From: Sphingobium sp. EM0848
GTDB lineage: Bacteria; Pseudomonadota; Alphaproteobacteria; Sphingomonadales; Sphingomonadaceae
DNA length: 64,000 bases
NCBI RefSeq assembly: GCF_013375555.1
Contig: NZ_JABXWB010000005.1
Location: 823,501-887,500 of the forward strand
Direction of reading: 5' to 3'
Position numbers and translations under genes: made by a program. Under the pieces are notes generated by a model, which saw only the letters and a program-made list of their open reading frames with translations, made no database searches and had not been told where the DNA came from. Shown here in pieces: positions 28,342-36,959 of the stretch (within the stretch, counting starts at the first letter, position 1; each line of letters opens with the position of its first letter).

Positions 28342-28470
28342 GACATGCAGTATTTTTACAGTCAGCTCTACAGGTCTCATACTCGCTCCTTTTCACGGCA
28401 CACTTAACCAGAACAATGTCTCATGGCGGGCGGGTGTCGACTGGAAGCCGAATGACAATCTCTTAGCCTA

Positions 28471-30154
28471 GTGCCCGCCCATAAACGGGGTGTTTTTGCG
28501 ATCTGGTTGGGCTTTGGGCTCGGGCTGGATCAGCATCGACAGCGCATTATGAGTTGGACGGGTCGCTGTTTTGACGCCCGAGGGCAGGATTAAGGGGAGA
28601 CTGGCACTTCTGCCCGGGCAGTAGACAAGAGGGATCGCCCGGTGGCGTCCGGTGAAGTGTTCTGGGGGTGCGGATCTGACTATGTTGGCTTGAGGCGGGC
28701 GAAGATTGCGAGATTGTTGGCGACGACCGACGACCAGACATAGGATTTGAAGTGGTCGATCCCACGCCATGTGCATCGCGTCAGGCCGTAGGCTCGCTTG
28801 AGGCACGAGATGCCAGCCTCGATCCCAGCTCGGAAGTTACGCAGCTGGCGATAGATCCATTTGCTCTTGGTCATGTCCTCGATTTTTAGACCGCACTTTT
28901 TGTGGAATGCGACGTCGCGCACTCCGATTGCCTTGGCCTGTTTGAGATTGTCACGACTGGCAAAGCCACCGTCGGCAGCTGACTGGCGCGGTGGTTGGCC
29001 ATACAAGGTTACATGCCGTTCGAGCATGGGCAGAAAGCGTGCCGCATCCGCCGGATTGCCATCCTCTATGACGGCGTCGAGGATCATGCCGCTCTTGCCG
29101 GTGGAGAAGTTGAGCTTGTGGCCGTATTGGACATCACGGCCGCCTTTGACGATGATTTCGGCATGCGGTTCAAACAGGCTGACCAACTTGTCGGCCGCCG
29201 GTACGCGCTCGCCGGTGAAGACCCGTCGCCGGGTCTGGTCGATGACCCGTTCGATCAGGGGCAGATAGTGTTCGACCTCAAGACGCCAGGCTGCGCTTTC
29301 GATGCTCGAGGCAAGGTGCAACGCAAGGCTCCGGAGCGATGCCATCGTGGCCTGGGTGGCATCGATCAAGTCCCGGTACAGCCGGGCTTTCCTGTCCTTG
29401 CCCCGACTGTATCGGATCGCCAGCGCCCTTTTCTTGGCGAGCCGCTGGCGATTGCGCCAGGCGACGGCGGTGCCGCCCGGAAGGCTGGCGGCCTGCTTGA
29501 GCAAGCGTGTCATGACCCGCACGCTGTCGAACAGCAACGAACTGTCGCTGGGGGCGTGCATCAGCGCCTCGCACACGGTGCTGTCGATCCGCACGGCCAT
29601 CCCGCGCTCGATCTTTTCCTGCCTGGCATCGCTCAGCAACGCCCGATTGATTTGTTCCCAGGACTCCGCCCTGATCCGACTAATCGTCTTTTGCAGCACC
29701 GACTTCTTCGGGCACAATGCCAGGGGCAGCCGGGCGAAGGCGCGAAACGAAGAGGAATCCTCAAGGTGAAAGGCCAGTTCCTCGTAACTCAGCTGGCGAT
29801 ACTGCTTGAGCACGGCGCATCGCAGAACCGATTCCACCGGCAAACCCTGGCGCCCCGTGTCCTTGATGCCAGCCTCGCCAAGATCAGCCGCCACCAGTGT
29901 CAGCAGCTCACTGTGTGCCTCGAGCCACCCGGAAATAGCCTTGAGCTCACGTCCGATCTGGTGATCGGCAAACAGATCGAATAGGCTGCTCTGGATGATG
30001 CGTTTCTGGCGCATTGTCGGCTCCGGCGTGTGTTGATTATGCCATGATCTCAGTGGTTTGAGCCCAAAGCATAACCGACACCGTCGGGCCTTCAAAGCCC
30101 GAATTCCTGGATTAAACGCAATATTTCAATATCTTAGCGTTTATGGGCAGGCAC
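28471..30154 (-). mobile_element. ISNCY-type insertion sequence (1684 bp)
   Basis: It lies 120 bases right of the IS4 copy, in the same receptor gene. The ends are GTGCCCGCCCATAAACG on the left and, on the reverse strand, GTGCCTGCCCATAAACG on the right (one mismatch in 17). A 7-base target duplication TAGCCTA flanks it (28464-28470 and 30155-30161). The single transposase gene is on the minus strand. Confidence 0.93.
28680..30014 (-). CDS. ISNCY-family transposase
   Basis: A 444-residue transposase starting at ATG 30014 with GGAG 8 bases upstream. It opens MRQKRIIQSSLFDLFADHQI, as ISNCY-family proteins commonly do, and has VRIDSTVCEALMH, GHKLNFSTGKSGMILDAVI, ADGGFASRDNL and RNFRAGIEAGISCLKR for the DDE core. 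It is full length without frameshift. About 210 bases between its stop and the element's left end are non-coding. Confidence 0.88.
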   Translation of the reverse strand: MRQKRIIQSSLFDLFADHQIGRELKAISGWLEAHSELLTLVAADLGEAGIKDTGRQGLPVESVLRCAVLKQYRQLSYEELAFHLEDSSSFRAFARLPLALCPKKSVLQKTISRIRAESWEQINRALLSDARQEKIERGMAVRIDSTVCEALMHAPSDSSLLFDSVRVMTRLLKQAASLPGGTAVAWRNRQRLAKKRALAIRYSRGKDRKARLYRDLIDATQATMASLRSLALHLASSIESAAWRLEVEHYLPLIERVIDQTRRRVFTGERVPAADKLVSLFEPHAEIIVKGGRDVQYGHKLNFSTGKSGMILDAVIEDGNPADAARFLPMLERHVTLYGQPPRQSAADGGFASRDNLKQAKAIGVRDVAFHKKCGLKIEDMTKSKWIYRQLRNFRAGIEAGISCLKRAYGLTRCTWRGIDHFKSYVWSSVVANNLAIFARLKPT

Positions 30155-30913
30155 TAGCCTATGTCAATGTGGCCAAGGGTTTCAAGGCTGGCAGCTTCCC
30201 ATCGCTTTCGGGATCGGCTGCTCCCGCATTCACGCCGGTTACACAGGAATCGGTCCTTAACATTGAAGGTGGCGTGAAGGCCCAGCTGTTAAACCATAAG
30301 CTATCCATAAATCTGGCGGGATTTTACAGCGACTATCGGAACAAGCAGATAAAATCTAAATTAAACGACCCGCTGTTTGGAGCGCTCAACGCCCTTGTCA
30401 ATATTCCTAAATCATCGATTAGAGGTGCCGAGCTGGAGATTAACGCGCGTCCGCTGAGAGGACTTTCTCTGGGTGCGGCGGTTACATATCTCGACACGAA
30501 GCTTGATGATGCCAATGGAATCATCAGTCAGCTCGGTTTCCCGGGCAATTGGAACGGAAATCCGCTTCCTTACACGTCGAAATGGAATGTCAGCGGCAAT
30601 TTCAACTATACATTTAAGCTGGGTTCGTCGACGGCAGGATTTTTGGGAGGCCAGCTGACTTATCGGTCTCGTAGCACCTCGTCTATTGGGGACGAGCCTG
30701 ACTTCTTCATGCCTTCGTACACTCTCATTGATGCTCAAGCGGGTGTGGATTTGAATGATGGAAAGATCCGCGTCATGGTCTGGGGCAAGAATATCACCAA
30801 TGAGTTCTATCTGATAAATATAAACAAATATTCAGATGGAGAACAGCGCTTCACCGGGAGGCCCGTTTCCTATGGTATAACACTTGCCTACAAGTACTGA
30901 TTGAATCAATTTA

Positions 30914-30967
30914 CCGGCAGGATCGGAGATGGCTGAACATCATCGCCATTGCTCCGATCCTCGCCGG
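30914..30967 (+). terminator. Stem-loop after the broken receptor gene
   Basis: The arms CCGGC-AGGATCGGAG and CTCCGATCCT-C-GCCGG pair over 15 bases with one bulged C around a 23-base loop. It starts 13 bases after the receptor stop at 30900. There is no T-run, so it may be a weak terminator or an mRNA-stabilising stem. Confidence 0.55.
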
Positions 30968-31078
30968 AGCCAATGAATAGGCGTGCCGTCGCGTCAATTC
31001 GGGAAGAGGGCTCTTCGGATCACGAAGAATTGTACCCCGGATTCCGCTGTTTTGTCGGTTGCGTAAGCGGGCGCCGCT

Positions 31079-31093
31079 ATTTTGGTATGAAAA
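31079..31093. promoter_or_regulatory. TGGTAT motif just before the XRE regulator (copy 1)
   Basis: ATTTTGGTATGAAAA lies 3 bases before the ATG at 31097. The paralogous regulator at 48258 has ATTCTGGTATAAAA in the same place. Conservation at the start codon of two diverged regulator genes suggests an autoregulatory operator or a shared promoter -10 region. Confidence 0.4.
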
Positions 31094-31096
31094 GAC

Positions 31097-31924
31097 ATGG
31101 CCGAGAATCGTCAGCAACAGCGGCAGATGTTGGGCATGTTCCTGCGGTCCCATCGGGAACGCCTGCCCCGGCCTGCCGACGCAGGGGCGCGTCGCCGCAC
31201 GCCCGGTATGAGACGCGAAGAACTTGCAGAAGCGGCAGGACTGAGCACAACCTGGCTCACTTGGCTTGAGCAGGGACGAGAGGTGAACGCTTCTGCTCTG
31301 GCGCTTGCCCGACTGGCCGAGGCGTTGAAGCTGAAACCCGCAGAGCGAGCCTCGCTGTTCGATCTTGCCGAAAGGCGCGACCCCAATTCCCCTGATCGCG
31401 CGGCCGGCGAGTTGCCATGTGAGCTTCTCGACCTTCCCTCGAATTTTGGCGAACCCGCCTACCTGCTCGATTCCGCCTGGAATTTACGGGCGTGGAATAA
31501 GCCGGCCGAAGAACTTTTCGCAGGCAGTCTTGCGAACTCCAAAGACCATAATCTTGTTTCCTGGACCCTGCTCTCGCCAACCGCCCGGAGGGTAAGCGGC
31601 GATTGGGAGGATCGTGCCTCACGGCTGGTGGCGGAGTTCCGCGCCGATTTCAACCGCCGCCCGGGCGATCCGGCGCTAGGCGCTTTGGTCGACCGGCTCA
31701 TGGAGCAAAGTCCGCTTTTTGCACGGCTCTGGAACTCGCAGGATGTTCGGGGACGCGAGGCCGCGACGCGGCTTTACCACCATCCTGTCGAAGGCCCGAT
31801 ACAATATCGCCAGGTCACATTGCTCGTTGCCGAGCGGCCGGACGTGAAGCTGGTCTGTCTTATGTCGCTTTCCGCAGTTGAAGGAGGTAAAGCCCGACTG
31901 CCAAGTCCGCCTCGCTCTCATTAG
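31097..31924 (+). CDS. XRE/MmyB-type helix-turn-helix regulator (copy 1)
   Basis: A 275-residue regulator. Residues 8-75 hold the helix-turn-helix (LGMFLRSHRERL, TPGMRREELAEAAGLSTTWL, TWLEQGREVNAS). Residues about 105-265 form the MmyB-like ligand-binding domain (LDSAWNLRAWNKPAEELF, RLVAEFRADFNRRPGDPAL, TLLVAERPDVKLVCLMSL). Such domains are thought to bind fatty-acid-like or other lipophilic effectors. It follows the broken receptor gene. Its paralogue at 47467 is divergent from the intact copy of the same receptor, so this pair probably controls receptor and pathway expression. Confidence 0.85.
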   Translation: MAENRQQQRQMLGMFLRSHRERLPRPADAGARRRTPGMRREELAEAAGLSTTWLTWLEQGREVNASALALARLAEALKLKPAERASLFDLAERRDPNSPDRAAGELPCELLDLPSNFGEPAYLLDSAWNLRAWNKPAEELFAGSLANSKDHNLVSWTLLSPTARRVSGDWEDRASRLVAEFRADFNRRPGDPALGALVDRLMEQSPLFARLWNSQDVRGREAATRLYHHPVEGPIQYRQVTLLVAERPDVKLVCLMSLSAVEGGKARLPSPPRSH

Positions 31925-32143
31925 GGAGGAAGCGCGCGATCGCGCGACACAGGTGGCGCCAATCGGGTGTCCGCGAGTTGGTTCAATCCTGGGTTCCCAC
32001 GGGCCTCAGATGAGCGCCTAGCTCTCAGTTATGATAGCTCTATATACCAAAGGTGGCCCATAGATGTCGGATTTCCGGAACTGGATCGGCGATCTGTTCG
32101 GCTGAGGCGCACTGTAGGACGGCATCTGCACAAGGGAAAGAAG

Positions 32144-33634
32144 ATGAATATCAACGATGCGACACTGGTGGAAAATGAAGAGCGCGCTCGGCAGCTTCTG
32201 CAACGTTCCTGGAAGCTTTCCATCGCAGGTGAGTGCCGGCCGGCGCTGTCCGGCCGCACCTATGCGGTGACATCGCCCTATACTGGCGAACAGATCGCGG
32301 TCGTTCCTGATGGCGGCGCGGAGGATGTCGCCGCAGCGGTAACCGCCGCCCATGCCGCCTTCGAAGGCTGGCGGGCAACCCCGCCCATGGCGCGTGCTCA
32401 GCTGCTGGAAGAACTGGCGAGGGCAATCGTCGCATACGCTCGCGACTTCGCCATTCTCGACAGTGTCGATGCCGGTATTCCGATCGTCTACATGGCTGAC
32501 GAACTCAGGACGGTGGCGGCGTTTATGCGCTATTTCGCCGGTCTGGCGCTCGAAACCAAGGGTGAGACGATACCGGCGAGTAACAATCTGCATTTCACGG
32601 AACGCCAGCCATTTGGCGTCGTGGCGCGCATCGTGCCGTTCAATCACCCGTTCATGTTCGCCGCCAAGAACATTGCCGCGCCGCTGATTGCGGGCAACAC
32701 CGTCATTGTAAAACCGTCCGAACTGACGCCGTTGTCCGCACTGCTGCTTGGCGAGCTTGTCAACGAGATCCTTCCGTCCGGCGTGGTGAATGTGGTGGTC
32801 GGTAATGGTCCGGAAGTGCCCCAGGCGCTGGTCAGCCATCCCCTTGTCCACCGCATTGGTTTTACCGGAAGCGAAGAAATCGGACGAAAGATCGTGCGCG
32901 CCGGCGCGGATTGCGGGGTCAAGGATATCAGCCTCGAACTGGGTGGAAAGAACGCCTTCATCGCCTTCCCCGATGCCGACCCGGTAACGGTGGCCGAAGC
33001 GGCGATCCGGAACATGAATGTCACCTGGTCTGGCCAGTCGTGCAGTTCTACAACCCGGTTGCTCGTGCATGAGGACATTGCGGACATCGTGGTGGCGACG
33101 ATCACCGAGCGTCTGTCGACCCATGTCATCGGCAACCCGCTTGACCCGCATTCGCGACAGGGCACAATCGTCAGTGAACGTCAGTATCACAGCATCCTTG
33201 GTTTCATCGAGCGGGCCCAGCAGGCGGGCGCGCGCGTCGCCAGCGGCGGAGGGCGACCCAAAGGGGTCGATACGGGCCTCTTCATCGAACCTACGGTGCT
33301 GGTTGACGTTGCACCGGATTCCGAGGTTGCCCAGGAGGAGATATTCGGTCCGGTACTCTCGGTCATTCGCTGGCGAGATGAAGAGGAAGCCATCCGGATC
33401 GCCAACAGCGTCCGTTACGGCCTGACCGGCATCATCTACACGAACGACATCAAGCGCGCGCATCGCGTGGCGCGCAAGATCGATGCAGGCATGATCGGCA
33501 TCAACGGTTCTGGCGCCGCCTTCCTTGGTATTCCCGCTGGCGGGTTCAAGGCTTCGGGCCTGGGCCGTGAACAAAGCCTTGATGAACTGCTGAGCTACAC
33601 GCAGATCAAGGTGACGTCCGTGTACCTCGATTAA
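32144..33634 (+). CDS. NAD(P)-dependent aldehyde dehydrogenase
   Basis: A 496-residue ALDH starting at ATG 32144 behind AAGGGAAAG. Catalytic Cys300 is in TWSGQSCSS, general base Glu265 in ISLELGGKNA, and oxyanion Asn167 in PFNHPF. The cofactor loop GFTGSEEIGRKI is intact. It oxidises an aldehyde to the acid. It stands ahead of a GMC oxidoreductase that could supply the aldehyde from an alcohol, and an acyl-CoA ligase upstream could activate the acid. The exact substrate is not deducible. Confidence 0.92.
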   Translation: MNINDATLVENEERARQLLQRSWKLSIAGECRPALSGRTYAVTSPYTGEQIAVVPDGGAEDVAAAVTAAHAAFEGWRATPPMARAQLLEELARAIVAYARDFAILDSVDAGIPIVYMADELRTVAAFMRYFAGLALETKGETIPASNNLHFTERQPFGVVARIVPFNHPFMFAAKNIAAPLIAGNTVIVKPSELTPLSALLLGELVNEILPSGVVNVVVGNGPEVPQALVSHPLVHRIGFTGSEEIGRKIVRAGADCGVKDISLELGGKNAFIAFPDADPVTVAEAAIRNMNVTWSGQSCSSTTRLLVHEDIADIVVATITERLSTHVIGNPLDPHSRQGTIVSERQYHSILGFIERAQQAGARVASGGGRPKGVDTGLFIEPTVLVDVAPDSEVAQEEIFGPVLSVIRWRDEEEAIRIANSVRYGLTGIIYTNDIKRAHRVARKIDAGMIGINGSGAAFLGIPAGGFKASGLGREQSLDELLSYTQIKVTSVYLD

Positions 33635-33903
33635 GGTGCAGCCCGCTGATTGAACGGTTCCATGACAGCTCCCTTCTTCAGCAATGGTGGGGCACGCCTC
33701 CAGATGATCATTTCAAATAAGTGCCCTGTCATTATCGCGAGCCCCCTTGCGTCGCGGCGCGGCTTAGGGTGCATGCGAGAACCCCTATTGAGACCACGCG
33801 CGCTGCGACTGCCAGAGCCTTGAAACGCAACCGCGAAACGGGCGCGGCACAGGCCAGACGGATTACTTCGGGCGAAAGTGGCGAAGATTGAGAGAGACAC
33901 GAT

Positions 33904-35604
33904 ATGTCGTCTGTACCCCATGGCAGGAATGGACCTGCCCGCGCCGATCTGGAGCATGGTGTGGAGTTCGATTATATCGTCGTGGGCGCCGGGTCCGCGG
34001 GATGTGTCCTGGCCAATCGCCTGTCGGCTGATCGTGCCAATCGAGTGTGCTTGATTGAAGCCGGGCCACGCGATAGCAGCCCGTTGATCCACGTACCAAT
34101 CGGCATCGTGGCGCTTTTGCGCCACAAGCGCCTTAATTGGCGGTTTTCAACGCTACCGCAGCCGCTTGCCGGGGGGCGGCGTGTTTACGTGCCACGCGGC
34201 AAGGTATTGGGCGGTACCAGCGCCATCAACGGCATGGTCTACCTTCGGGGCGACCCGCGAGACTATGATGACTGGGCGGACGCCGGAAACGCCGGCTGGG
34301 CCTTCCGAGATGTCCTGCCATATTTCCTGCGGTCAGAGAATAACGAGGTGTGGACCGACTCGCCTTTTCACGGAACAGGCGGACTTCTCCCTGTCAGCGA
34401 TCTGCGAAGCCATAACCCCGCCTCGGCCAGTTTCATCGAGGCGGCTCGCCAGCATCAGATCCCCCTTTGCCCGGACTTCAACGCGCCCCTCCCCGATGGC
34501 GTTGGCCTGCGGCAGTTTACCCAGCGCAATGGGAAGCGCATGTCGACGGCGACGGCATTCCTGAAGCCTGCCTTGAACCGTCCCAATCTTACGGTCCTGA
34601 CCGATTGCCTGGCCGACAAGATAGTGTTTGATGGAAAGATCGCCACTGGCGTGCGCGTGCTGCGCGATGGCACTAGCGTGGATCTGTCGGCGAAGCGGGA
34701 AGTGATACTCGCCGGGGGAGCCATCGGCTCGCCTGAGATCCTGTTGCGCTCTGGCATCGGAGAGGCTGCGCACCTTCAGGGTCTTGGTATTGATGTTGTC
34801 CACTCCCTGCCCGGAGTGGGTAGGAATTTGCACGATCATTGCGCAGTCGCCCTTCACGTCGAAACGAAAAGCACGATTCCCTACGGCATTTCCGTGCCGG
34901 GGCTACCGCGTCTGGCTTGGGAGTTTGCCAGCTATGTCCTGCATCGGCGAGGGTTGCTCGCCAGCAGTGGAGTCGAGGCTGCGGCGTTCGTGCGATCGTC
35001 GCCAGAATTGGCGCGCACCGATCTGCAATTGGGTTTTGCGCCAGGGAAGCACGGCAATCCCCGGACCGGTTCCTCGTTCGGTTATGGGCATGGCTATTCC
35101 GTGACGGCGATTCTGCTCCGGCCATGGTCGCGGGGCGAAGTGCGCCTGACCGATCGATCACCCCGGAGCGCCCCTGCCATCGATCCGCGCTTCTTTACCG
35201 ACGAACGCGATCTGGACCTGCTGGTGAGAGGCGTGCAGCTTTCGCGTCGGCTGCTCAATTCCGAACCGTTCAAAGTGTACCGGGGCGAGGAAATCCTGCC
35301 CGGTGAAGCGGTGGCTACGGAGGATGAGATTCGAGATTATATCCGTTCAAGGAGCGGCACGGCATTTCATCCGGTTGGCACCTGCGCCATGGGGTCGGGG
35401 CCAGACGCTGTTGTCGATACTGAACTTGCCGTTCATGGCGTTCAGAAGCTTCGCGTGGTGGATGCTTCCATCATGCCGAAGATCATCGGGGGCAACACCA
35501 ACGCCCCAACCATTATGATAGCCGAGAAGGCGGCTGACATGATCCTTGGCAAGGCCCCGGCCGCAAGCATGGATTTACCAGATTGCAGCATTATGGCCGG
35601 ATAA
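33904..35604 (+). CDS. GMC-family FAD oxidoreductase (choline dehydrogenase-like)
   Basis: A 566-residue flavoprotein. The N-terminal FAD site is YIVVGAGSAGCVLANRL (about residues 24-40). PRGKVLGGTSAINGMVYLRG is the GMC signature 1, and signature 2 follows at GAIGSPEILLRSG. The active-site pair is His489 (HPVGTCAMG) and Asn531 (GGNTNAPT). It oxidises alcohols, passing electrons to a membrane acceptor or oxygen. It is co-oriented with the aldehyde dehydrogenase, suggesting alcohol to aldehyde to acid steps. Confidence 0.92.
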   Translation: MSSVPHGRNGPARADLEHGVEFDYIVVGAGSAGCVLANRLSADRANRVCLIEAGPRDSSPLIHVPIGIVALLRHKRLNWRFSTLPQPLAGGRRVYVPRGKVLGGTSAINGMVYLRGDPRDYDDWADAGNAGWAFRDVLPYFLRSENNEVWTDSPFHGTGGLLPVSDLRSHNPASASFIEAARQHQIPLCPDFNAPLPDGVGLRQFTQRNGKRMSTATAFLKPALNRPNLTVLTDCLADKIVFDGKIATGVRVLRDGTSVDLSAKREVILAGGAIGSPEILLRSGIGEAAHLQGLGIDVVHSLPGVGRNLHDHCAVALHVETKSTIPYGISVPGLPRLAWEFASYVLHRRGLLASSGVEAAAFVRSSPELARTDLQLGFAPGKHGNPRTGSSFGYGHGYSVTAILLRPWSRGEVRLTDRSPRSAPAIDPRFFTDERDLDLLVRGVQLSRRLLNSEPFKVYRGEEILPGEAVATEDEIRDYIRSRSGTAFHPVGTCAMGSGPDAVVDTELAVHGVQKLRVVDASIMPKIIGGNTNAPTIMIAEKAADMILGKAPAASMDLPDCSIMAG

Positions 35605-35926
35605 GTGGGGAGGTGCCCGGGGGCGGGGCAATCGGAACTTCAATCCTTTGTCATGCGTCGGCAAATGCTGAAAAGGCTTCGACTACGCATAGGTGGTCGA
35701 CGGTGCGGCCGTCCGTGAGGTGAGAGGCTGTTTGGAAAATGCGCAGAAGCGCATTTTCGGCGCCGCAAATCCGGCTGCAGCCGGATTTGCAAACAGGCTC
35801 TGAGCAGTGCCCACTTGCTGGAGCATGATTGGCTTAGCCTGCGCGCATGAGAACCAGCCCGATCATCGGCTCTCGTATAATGGAAGGGATGTGCCGAATA
35901 TGACTCCTGAAAAGCGCGAAATCACT
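35605..35926. other. Intergenic stretch with a folded element
   Basis: The 322 bases between GMC and SDR genes have no gene. Most of the centre is the hairpin array described at 35723-35801. The remaining sequence near 35800-35926 is only leader sequence for the SDR; longer starts for that SDR in this region lack family similarity. Confidence 0.5.
35723..35801. repeat. Three-stem palindromic element
   Basis: An outer pair AGAGGCTGTTTG (35723-35734) and CAAACAGGCTCT (35790-35801), matching at 11 of 12 bases, encloses two perfect stems. Stem one is AAAATGCGC-AGAA-GCGCATTTT (35736-35757). Stem two is GCAAATCCGGCTG followed directly by its reverse complement (35765-35790). The whole could fold as a cloverleaf. 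It lies after the GMC gene and may act as a terminator or be a REP/MITE-like repeat. Confidence 0.75.
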
Positions 35927-36763
35927 ATGCAAAGGGAAGTAAGCGTTGTCATCGGCATGGGCGGTATAGGCAGGGCGATAGCCCGGCGCGTGGGCTCCGG
36001 CACCGAGCTTGTCATTGCCGATTATCAGAAAGCCGCCCTTGAAGGCGTGACGGAGGAGATGCGCGCGGATGGCTATTCGGTCCGTGCCGTTGAGGTCGAT
36101 GTCCGCTCCGCAACATCGGTCGCGGCCGTTGCGGCCACAGCAAGCGCCTTGGGCAAGCTGACGCGATTGGTCTGCACCGCAGGCGTGGCTCCGGTGCATG
36201 CCTCGATCCAAGACATATTGTCGGTCAACCTGCTTGGAGCGGCCCATGTGATCGAAGCATTTGGGGAGATCATCGCGCCACATGGCGCTGGTGTCCTTTT
36301 CTCGAGCAAAGCTGCCTATTTCCTTCCCGGCAACCTGAATGCAGAGGAGATGTTGGCTTTGGCCACTACGCCCGCGGCGGCCCTGGGGAATCTGCCAGCT
36401 GTCCAGGCAAGCCGCTTCTCCGATCGCCCTTCGGCTTATGGTTTTGCCAAGCATATTTGCCAGCGACGGGCGCAGGCCGGCGCTTCCGGGCAATGGGGGG
36501 CACGGGGCGCACGCCTCAACTCGATTAGCCCTGGAACCATCGCAACTCCGATGGGCCGGGCCGAACTCATTGGGGAAAATCGGGCGCTGGTGCAGGGATT
36601 GATTGACACCAGCCCCGCGGGGAGGACTGGGACGGCCGACGAAATCGCAAATGTGGTCGACTTTCTCCTCAGTCCTGCGGCGAGCTTTGTAACGGGTGCT
36701 GACATTCTCGCGGACGGGGGTGCCATCGCGGCGATCAACTGCGGGCGCTCTTTCCTCCGCTAG
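35927..36763 (+). CDS. 3alpha-hydroxysteroid/coniferyl-alcohol dehydrogenase-like SDR (tandem copy A)
   Basis: A 278-residue SDR starting at ATG 35927 (MQREVSVVIG); an upstream ATG at 35900 is possible. The nucleotide motif is GMGGIGRAIARR, an unusual form of TGxxxGIG. Between the Ser site (FSSKAAYF) and the Tyr-x3-Lys site (YGFAKH) there are roughly 40 residues rather than about 13. Such an insert is known from Comamonas 3alpha-HSD/carbonyl reductase and coniferyl-alcohol dehydrogenase. Copy B at 36960 is very similar. Here SSK replaces the SSN of copy B at the active site, so activity may differ. Confidence 0.85.
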   Translation: MQREVSVVIGMGGIGRAIARRVGSGTELVIADYQKAALEGVTEEMRADGYSVRAVEVDVRSATSVAAVAATASALGKLTRLVCTAGVAPVHASIQDILSVNLLGAAHVIEAFGEIIAPHGAGVLFSSKAAYFLPGNLNAEEMLALATTPAAALGNLPAVQASRFSDRPSAYGFAKHICQRRAQAGASGQWGARGARLNSISPGTIATPMGRAELIGENRALVQGLIDTSPAGRTGTADEIANVVDFLLSPAASFVTGADILADGGAIAAINCGRSFLR

Positions 36764-36865
36764 AGCGATTTCCAGTCAGATGGCATCATCTGACGGTTAA
36801 GAAATCGCGGCAAAACAAAGCAATAGAGCGGTCGATCTGTTTCGATCAAATCGCAAACCGCTCTA
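36761..36865. repeat. Palindromic intergenic repeat (RIME/ABC-like)
   Basis: It begins TAGAGCG, sharing the TAG stop of SDR copy A, and ends CGCTCTA. Inside are the stem TCAGATG-GCAT-CATCTGA (36776-36793) and TAGAGCGGT (36824-36832) pairing with ACCGCTCTA (36857-36865). The form resembles the short dispersed intergenic repeats of alphaproteobacteria. It separates the tandem SDR copies and may also end transcription. Confidence 0.6.
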
Positions 36866-36959
36866 GTACCAGCCTCCCGAAAATCGCCAGGTATTTCAGT
36901 AATGCTTGCTCGGCCGGGCTTTGAGCGACGGCCTCACTATCAGAAGAGAGGAAATCACT

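Larger units (their letters stand above)
25612..30900 (+). pseudogene. TonB-dependent receptor (copy 1) interrupted by two insertion sequences
   Basis: The gene starts at ATG 25612 behind GGAGG. It has a signal peptide, a plug (EIVVTANKREESLSKVG, RIEVLKGPQGTLFGNNATGG) and a beta-barrel ending AYKY. It is split into 25612-27086, 28351-28470 and 30162-30900 by an IS4-family and an ISNCY-family element. When the elements and one copy of each target duplication are removed, the frame is continuous: NYPNGTC-SIFTV, and NDNLLAY-VNVAKG, giving 777 residues. The intact paralogue at 48674 has 781 residues. No other lesion is visible, so the insertions are recent. The gene is almost surely non-functional as it stands. 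Confidence 0.92.

Noticed and set aside
32018..33574. 518-codon open frame opposite the aldehyde dehydrogenase
   Set aside because: Antisense to a complete catalytic ALDH; composition is that of a frame shadow.
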